In this document: piece after piece, positions 59,268 through 64,000 of the stretch
Layout of the letters: each line of letters starts with the position of its first letter
How positions within the stretch are numbered: the stretch's first letter is position 1
DNA from: Kutzneria kofuensis
GTDB lineage: Bacteria > Actinomycetota > Actinomycetes > Mycobacteriales > Pseudonocardiaceae
Length of the DNA: 64,000 nt
Direction: 5' to 3'
NCBI RefSeq assembly: GCF_014203355.1
Contig: NZ_JACHIR010000001.1
Span: forward strand, 3,908,038-3,972,037
The notes under the pieces: generated by a model
Seen by the model: the letters and a program-made list of their open reading frames with translations, nothing else
The model's database searches: none
What the model was told of the DNA's origin: nothing
Program-made: the position numbers and the translations under genes

Positions 59268-61238
59268 ATGAACTGGTGGGACGCCGTTCCGGTCGCATTG
59301 GCGTCCGCCGGCTGGTTGATCGTGCCCGGACTTCTGATGACGTGGCTGGTCGGCCTGCGCGGGACAGCCGCGTGGGGCATGGCCCCCACGTTGAGCGTGG
59401 CCGTGGTCAGCACGGCCGCCGTGGTCGCCGGCAAGCTGGGGATCGACTGGGGGGTCGGCACGGCCGCCGTGGCCGTCGCGATAGCGGTGGTCGTCACCGG
59501 CGTGGTGGCGCTGCTGCTGCGCGGCCGCTCCCGCGGCGCCGTGCTGTCGGACCCGCGGCCGGTCACCCTGGCCGGCCTGCTCGGCGTGCTGCCGGCGGTC
59601 CTGTTCGGCGCGGCCGTCGTGGTGCTGGGCATGGGCCGTCCCGACGAGCTGTCGCAGACCTTCGACGCCGTCTTCCACTACAACGCGATCGCCTACATCC
59701 TCGACGCCCACAACGCGTCGTCGCTGACCATGGGCACGCTCGGCAACCCGATCGCGCCGGCGACCTTCTACCCGGCCGGCTGGCACGACTTCGCCTCGCT
59801 CGGCGTGCTCAGCACCGGCACCTCCATCCCGATCGCCGCGAACGCGCTGACCGGGGTGCTCGCGGTGCTGATCTGGCCGTTGTCCTGCGTGTTGCTGGTC
59901 CGCCAGATCGTCGGCCGCAATCCCGTCGCGCTGGCCATGACCGGCCTGTTCAGCCTCGCCTTCAGCCAGTTCCCGTGGGGCCTGCTGTCCTTCGGCGTGC
60001 TGTGGCCCAACACCCTCGGCCTCGCGCTGGTGCCGGCCGGCATCGCCGTCGTGCTGTCGCTGTCCGGCCTGGCCCGTGAGGACCTGATCGGCCGCGGCCG
60101 GGCCTGGGTGATGGCGCCGTTCGTGCTGCTCGCCGGCGGTTTCGCGCACCCCAATTCGCTGTTCAGCATGGTCGTCATCGCGGTGTTCCCGCTGTTCACC
60201 GGCATCTGGCGGTGGTCGCGGCGGATGCGCTCCGAGGGCCAGGGCCGGCGCGGCACCATCGGCCTGACCGCCGCCGTCGTGGTGTTCCTGCTCGGCTGGG
60301 CGTTCGTCGCCACCTCGCCGGCGTTCAAGACCGTGCGCACCTTCTACTGGCCGCCGTTCGAGACCTCGTCGCGGGCGCTGGGCGAGGTGCTGCTCAACGG
60401 CACCAACGGCCGCAGCTCGCTGTGGGCGGCGTCCATCGCCGTGCTGGTCGGGCTGGTCCTGGTGTGGCGGATGCGGGACCAGCGCTGGCTGGTCGGCGCG
60501 TTCACCGCCATCGGCGCGATGTTCATCCTGACCGCCTCGGTGAACCGCACGTACACCCAGTTCATCACCGGCTACTGGTACAACGACTCGTTCCGGCTGG
60601 CCGCGATCCTGCCGGTCGTCACGGTGCCGCTGCTCGTGGTCGCCGTCGTGACCACGGCCGGCTGCCTGAAGACCTGGCTCGCCGAGCGCCCCCGGCCGCG
60701 CCTGGGCCGTCTCGGCGCCTCCGCGACCGGCCTGGCCATCGTGCTCGCCCTGCTGGTGATCGTCGGGGCCAAGGGCCTGTACTTCCGCAACCAGGTCGAG
60801 ACCGTCGCCTTCACGTACACGAGGGTCGAGAACTCCCCCAACGACACCATGGTCGACCCGCGGGAGCAGGCGTTCTTCACCCGCATCTCGTCCGAGGTGC
60901 CGAAGGACTCGGTCATCGCCAACAACCCGTGGGACGGCAGCGGCCTGATCTGGGCGCTGGCCGACCGGCGGCCGCTGTTCCCGCACCTGGACATCGCGTG
61001 GAGCGCCGAGCAGCGCTACCTGGCCCAGCACCTGGTCAGCGCGGCCAGCGACCCCACCACCTGCAAGGACGCCCGGCTGCTGCACGTGGACTACCTCGTG
61101 GTCGGCGAGCTGCACTTCTGGCCCACCGACCCCCGGATCAAGAACTACTCCGGCATCGTCGACCCGGCCGGCCGCCCCGGCTTCCAGTTGGTCGACTCGG
61201 ACGGCGACCTGAAGCTGTACAAGCTCACCGCCTGCTGA
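59268..61238 (+). CDS. Large polytopic membrane protein (DUF6541/Rv3779-like)
   Basis: The 656-residue protein has about 12-13 membrane segments and a C-terminal extracytoplasmic domain (about 515-656: DPREQAFFTRISSEVPKDSVIANNPWDGSGL). The layout, with an early acidic loop after the first segments (DELSQTFDAVFHYNAIAYI), suggests a GT-C type glycosyltransferase or related protein. It looks like Rv3779, which lies beside bpa in mycobacteria, but here it is next to glf. A role in lipid-linked sugar metabolism is likely; the reaction is not defined by sequence. Confidence 0.75.
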   Translation: MNWWDAVPVALASAGWLIVPGLLMTWLVGLRGTAAWGMAPTLSVAVVSTAAVVAGKLGIDWGVGTAAVAVAIAVVVTGVVALLLRGRSRGAVLSDPRPVTLAGLLGVLPAVLFGAAVVVLGMGRPDELSQTFDAVFHYNAIAYILDAHNASSLTMGTLGNPIAPATFYPAGWHDFASLGVLSTGTSIPIAANALTGVLAVLIWPLSCVLLVRQIVGRNPVALAMTGLFSLAFSQFPWGLLSFGVLWPNTLGLALVPAGIAVVLSLSGLAREDLIGRGRAWVMAPFVLLAGGFAHPNSLFSMVVIAVFPLFTGIWRWSRRMRSEGQGRRGTIGLTAAVVVFLLGWAFVATSPAFKTVRTFYWPPFETSSRALGEVLLNGTNGRSSLWAASIAVLVGLVLVWRMRDQRWLVGAFTAIGAMFILTASVNRTYTQFITGYWYNDSFRLAAILPVVTVPLLVVAVVTTAGCLKTWLAERPRPRLGRLGASATGLAIVLALLVIVGAKGLYFRNQVETVAFTYTRVENSPNDTMVDPREQAFFTRISSEVPKDSVIANNPWDGSGLIWALADRRPLFPHLDIAWSAEQRYLAQHLVSAASDPTTCKDARLLHVDYLVVGELHFWPTDPRIKNYSGIVDPAGRPGFQLVDSDGDLKLYKLTAC

Positions 61239-61240
61239 CG

Positions 61241-61279
61241 CCGGCGGGGCGCCGTCCACTTCGGACGACGCCCCGCCGG
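61241..61279. terminator. Bidirectional terminator
   Basis: CCGGCGGGGCG / CGCCCCGCCGG outer stem plus an inner GTCC / GGAC pairing lies between convergent stop codons at 61238 and 61305. Confidence 0.8.
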
Positions 61280-61304
61280 TGAGATTCCGTCCAGTGCGGA
61301 TCGA

Positions 61305-62210
61305 TCAGGTGTCGATGTGCCGGCTCGGCCCGAAAGCGTGCCGTACCAACGTCTTCACACCGGCGGCGTTGCGCTGCTTGAGCACGGCCGGCAGCACGGT
61401 CAGCGCGTGCAGCCGGGAGGACAGGTGCGCCCGGGCCGCCTTGGCCGCCCGCGGCCAGCCACGCCGCTCCATGCGCTCGGCGGCCTCCACGAAGAAGTTG
61501 CGCGCCTCCACGAACCGCGAACCCTCGATGGCCGTCCAGCCGGACGCGCTGGCGTTGTGCCGCCGGTAGCGGAAGCTCAGCGTGTCGTCCACGACCAGGC
61601 TCTCGCCGCGCTCCATCAGGTCCAGCACCAGGGCCAGGTCCTGGATGATGCTCAGGTCGTCCCGGAAGCCGATCTCCTTGACGGCCTTGGCCTTCCAGGC
61701 CACCGACGGGAAGTACAGCCAGTTGCCGCGCAGCAGGCTGACCGCCAGCTCCTCGCCGGCCATCAGCCGGCTGCCGGTGATCTTCGGGGCGTACAGCCGG
61801 CGCTTGGTCTCGTCGGCCAGCGTGCGCACCGGGTTGCCGTCGCCGTCGATCACCTCGACGCCGGGCTGGATCATGCCGGCGTCGGGGTAGCGCTGCTCCA
61901 GCGCGCGAATCGTGCGCACGTAGTTGGGCAGCAGCAGGTCGTCCGAGCCGAACAGCACCATCCGGTCGTGCTCGGCGAGCTCGACGCAGCGGTTGAAGTT
62001 GCCGGTGACGCCCAGGTTGCGCTCGTTGCGGAAGTAGCGCACCCGGTCGTCGCCGAGCCCGGCGAACCACTCCGGCACGCCCTCGGCCTTGCCGTCGTCG
62101 ACGACGGTCAGCCGCCAGTCCGGGTCGTCCTGCGCGAGCACGCTGCGCACGGCGTCCTGCATCAGGCCGACGTCGCCGTAGTACGGCATCAGGATGTCGA
62201 TGGTGCCCAT
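61305..62210 (-). CDS. Family 2 glycosyltransferase
   Basis: The 301-residue GT-A enzyme has N-terminal TIDILMPYYGDVGLMQDAV, VVDDGKAEG and a metal-site FGSDDLLLPNYV. Later LSIIQDLALVLDLMERGE fits the catalytic-base region. It is the last gene of a leftward operon with a DUF2304 protein, another GT2 and a flippase. It probably builds a surface polysaccharide or glycolipid; donor and acceptor unknown. Confidence 0.9.
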   Translation of the reverse strand: MGTIDILMPYYGDVGLMQDAVRSVLAQDDPDWRLTVVDDGKAEGVPEWFAGLGDDRVRYFRNERNLGVTGNFNRCVELAEHDRMVLFGSDDLLLPNYVRTIRALEQRYPDAGMIQPGVEVIDGDGNPVRTLADETKRRLYAPKITGSRLMAGEELAVSLLRGNWLYFPSVAWKAKAVKEIGFRDDLSIIQDLALVLDLMERGESLVVDDTLSFRYRRHNASASGWTAIEGSRFVEARNFFVEAAERMERRGWPRAAKAARAHLSSRLHALTVLPAVLKQRNAAGVKTLVRHAFGPSRHIDT

Positions 62211-62217
62211 CGCCGGC

Positions 62218-62580
62218 TCAGCCGTCCGCCTTCTGCTTCAGCTTCTCGTCCATCTCCAGCCGGAGGATGGCCACGTCCTCGGCCAGCCGCCGGGTCTCGT
62301 CCTCCAGCCGGGACAGCTCCCACGACTGGTGGATGGAGACGCCGACCAGGAAGACGATGGCGACGAAGAACATCAGGTTGGTCGGCACCTGGATGCCGAT
62401 CACCTGGCTGAACCAGGTGAGCAGGCCCGGGAAGACCGTGAGCACCAGGATCAGCACGCCGACGACCAGCCACAGCACCGCGTACTTCTCGCTGAGCTGG
62501 CGGCGGCGCAGCATCTCGATGATGCCGAGCAGCACGATGACGCTGCCGACGATGGCGAAGATGTGCGCACTCAGGCTCAT
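62218..62580 (-). CDS. DUF2304 family small membrane protein
   Basis: The 120-residue protein has three hydrophobic segments (IFAIVGSVIVLLGIIEML, YAVLWLVVGVLILVLTVFPGLL, LMFFVAIVFLVGVSI) and a C-terminal coiled coil (ELSRLEDETRRLAEDVAILRLEMDEKLKQ, given here only as a region of heptads). Members are usually encoded next to DPM-like glycosyltransferases, as here, and may act as their membrane partners. The start overlaps the upstream GT2 stop (ATGA). Confidence 0.85.
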   Translation of the reverse strand: MSLSAHIFAIVGSVIVLLGIIEMLRRRQLSEKYAVLWLVVGVLILVLTVFPGLLTWFSQVIGIQVPTNLMFFVAIVFLVGVSIHQSWELSRLEDETRRLAEDVAILRLEMDEKLKQKADG

Positions 62581-63341
62581 ACCGAAACCTCGCTCACAAC
62601 CGGAGTGGCGGCCTTGACGGAGACGTTCCAGCGGCGGATCAGCGCCAGCAGCAGCGCGAACCCGGCGCGGAACAGGTAGATGGACGCCTTCCACGGGCTG
62701 TGGCTGGGCGTGCCGGCCCGGCGCTCCCGCATGTGCGCCGGCACCTGGACGACCTTGCAGCCGGCCCGGCAGGCGATGACCAGCGACTCGATGGTGTCGC
62801 CGAGGTATTCGACCGGGTAGTTCTCGGCGAACAGCGGCAGCGCGCGGCGGCCGGTCGCCTTGAAGCCGGAGGTGGTGTCGGTCAGCTTGGTGCCGGCCAG
62901 CCGGGACAGCACGAAGGCGAGCACCTTCATGGCCCACTTGCGGGGGCCGCGGACCTGGTAGTCGCCCTCGCCGGCGAACCGGGCGCCGATGACGATGTCG
63001 GCCTCGTCCAGCTTGGCCAGCAGGTCCTTGACCTCGAGCGGGTTGTGCTGACCGTCGGCGTCGCACTGCACGGCGGCGTCGTAGTCGTGCCGGACGGCGT
63101 AGCGGAAGCCGGCGCGCATGGCGCCGCCGACTCCGAGGTTGATGGGGAGTTCGAGCACCTTGGCGCCGGCGGCGCGGGCGACCTGCGCGGTGCGGTCGGA
63201 CGAGCCGTCGTCGACCACGAGGACATCGGCTTCAGGCAGCGCGGCGAAGATCTCCCGCACGGTGTCGCCGACGGCCTCCTCTTCGTTCCAGGCGGGCACG
63301 ACGATCAGCGCGCGACGTCCACCAGTGGATTCACTCGACAC
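62577..63341 (-). CDS. Family 2 glycosyltransferase, polyprenyl-phosphate sugar synthase-like
   Basis: The protein has about 254 residues with ALIVVPAWNEEEAVGDTV, VVDDGSSDRT and QCDADGQHNP (DXD), the pattern of dolichyl-phosphate mannose synthase-like enzymes. TSGFKATGRRAL is the conserved acceptor-side motif. It probably makes a polyprenyl-phosphate sugar used by membrane transferases. GTG 63341 (VSSESTGGRRAL) is chosen; GTG 63362 is also in frame, with no ribosome site for either. Confidence 0.87.
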   Translation of the reverse strand: MSSESTGGRRALIVVPAWNEEEAVGDTVREIFAALPEADVLVVDDGSSDRTAQVARAAGAKVLELPINLGVGGAMRAGFRYAVRHDYDAAVQCDADGQHNPLEVKDLLAKLDEADIVIGARFAGEGDYQVRGPRKWAMKVLAFVLSRLAGTKLTDTTSGFKATGRRALPLFAENYPVEYLGDTIESLVIACRAGCKVVQVPAHMRERRAGTPSHSPWKASIYLFRAGFALLLALIRRWNVSVKAATPVVSEVSV

Positions 63342-63396
63342 GGTGCACAGGGTAGCGGCCACCGCGGCGGATCCCGATTCGGGCCGTTCGCCCCGG

Positions 63397-64000
63397 TCAG
63401 ACCGCGGCCGAAGCGGGCGCTGCCGGCCGGGAGCCGGCCGTCCGCAGCCCCCTGGCCAGCGACAACAGCACGCCGGCGGCCACGACCGCCGGCCCGGCCA
63501 GCTGTGCGGCCACCGCCACCCAGAGCACGTCGCCGGGCACCAGGAACAGCACCCCGCACAGCACCGCGGTGCCGGCCGCCCACGAGACCGTGACGGCGTG
63601 GTGGCGGCCCATCGCGACCAGCGCCGGCTGCAGCGCCTGCACGGTCATCAGGAGGATGGTGCTGACCCCGAGCAGGCCGACGATGCTGCCGGGCAGCGTC
63701 ACGTCGCCGCCGAAGAACAGCTTCGCCGCCCACGGTCCGAGCAGCCACGACAGGATCGCGCCGGGCACGCCGACCGCGATGACGGCGGCCATCACCAGCC
63801 GCACGCGGGACCGCACCGTGTCGAAGTCGCCGCGGGTGACGGCCGCGGTGAGCGCGGGCAGCAGCATGGCCTGCACCGGGGCGAACAGGAACAGCGGCAC
63901 GCGGACCAGCACGAACACCGAGGCGAAGGCGTTGGCGTCGGGGTTGTCGGTGCCCAGCCGGCCGCTGACCACGAGCGGCAGCAGGTTGGCCACCAGCTGG
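63397..64000 (-). CDS. Oligosaccharide flippase / polysaccharide export protein, N-terminus cut by window
   Basis: The visible 200 C-terminal residues contain about six membrane segments (VFVLVRVPLFLFAPVQAML, LVMAAVIAVGVPGAILSWLL, IVGLLGVSTILLMTVQAL, and others). ALTAAVTRGDFDTVRSRVR lies between them, as in Wzx/MOP flippases. The frame stays open to the window edge, so the start lies outside. It heads the glycosyltransferase operon and probably flips the product made by those enzymes. Confidence 0.85.
   Translation of the reverse strand, partial: QLVANLLPLVVSGRLGTDNPDANAFASVFVLVRVPLFLFAPVQAMLLPALTAAVTRGDFDTVRSRVRLVMAAVIAVGVPGAILSWLLGPWAAKLFFGGDVTLPGSIVGLLGVSTILLMTVQALQPALVAMGRHHAVTVSWAAGTAVLCGVLFLVPGDVLWVAVAAQLAGPAVVAAGVLLSLARGLRTAGSRPAAPASAAV

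Overview
The window is high-GC actinobacterial DNA. Gene content and order point to a relative of Mycobacterium with an arabinogalactan wall, most likely a member of the Pseudonocardiaceae. The cues are dnaX with the SRP RNA gene, tadA with its partner gene and tyrA, the quinone reductase / class V aminotransferase / bpa / wzm-wzt-glfT1 block, and glfT2-glf. Together these echo the Rv3715c-Rv3809c end of the M. tuberculosis chromosome. Most coding regions show strong third-position GC, and GTG starts and ATGA/GTGA overlaps are common. The species name is not deducible from sequence alone.

Left third (1-31 kb): a partial ybaB, an S9 peptidase, dnaX and ffs are followed by a tRNA-Ser. Next comes a seven-gene leftward operon for trans-4-hydroxyproline breakdown: an XRE-cupin regulator, three subunits of a D-hydroxyproline dehydrogenase, a deaminase, an epimerase, and an Xaa-Pro aminopeptidase at the end. 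Then come a secreted nuclease, a decayed membrane gene, an McrA-type HNH endonuclease that probably restricts modified DNA, tadA, tyrA, a sortase-anchored thioester adhesin, coaA, and a group of amino-acid catabolism genes with LysR, GntR and Lrp regulators. Four tRNA-Ser genes covering all six serine codons, plus tRNA-Arg(ACG), are scattered from 4.6 to 36.6 kb.

Middle (31-45 kb): a 3-oxoacid CoA-transferase pair and a dienelactone-hydrolase-like protein are followed by a disturbed stretch (34.5-36.5 kb). That stretch holds a frameshifted sortase-anchored protein, a compositionally foreign ricin-type lectin gene between two copies of a 17-bp repeat, and a second decayed gene. Beyond it lie a MarR regulator, a secreted 5'-nucleotidase, a YpfJ-type metalloprotease, several small enzymes, and the bacterial proteasome activator Bpa.

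Right third (45-64 kb): the galactan module runs Wzm/Wzt exporter and GlfT1, then after an interruption GlfT2 and UDP-galactopyranose mutase, a large polytopic membrane protein, and a leftward operon of glycosyltransferases and a flippase. The interruption (48-56 kb) holds a SARP regulator operon. It is preceded by two copies of an 11-bp-periodic direct-repeat promoter; the first copy is closed by an intrinsic terminator about 60 bp downstream and the second is followed by a 25-residue microprotein. The operon continues with an IS21-like HTH protein, the 1021-aa SARP/NB-ARC/TPR regulator, and a secreted RCC1-repeat protein. This is the least explained part of the window. No insertion sequence, CRISPR array, rRNA or replication origin was found.
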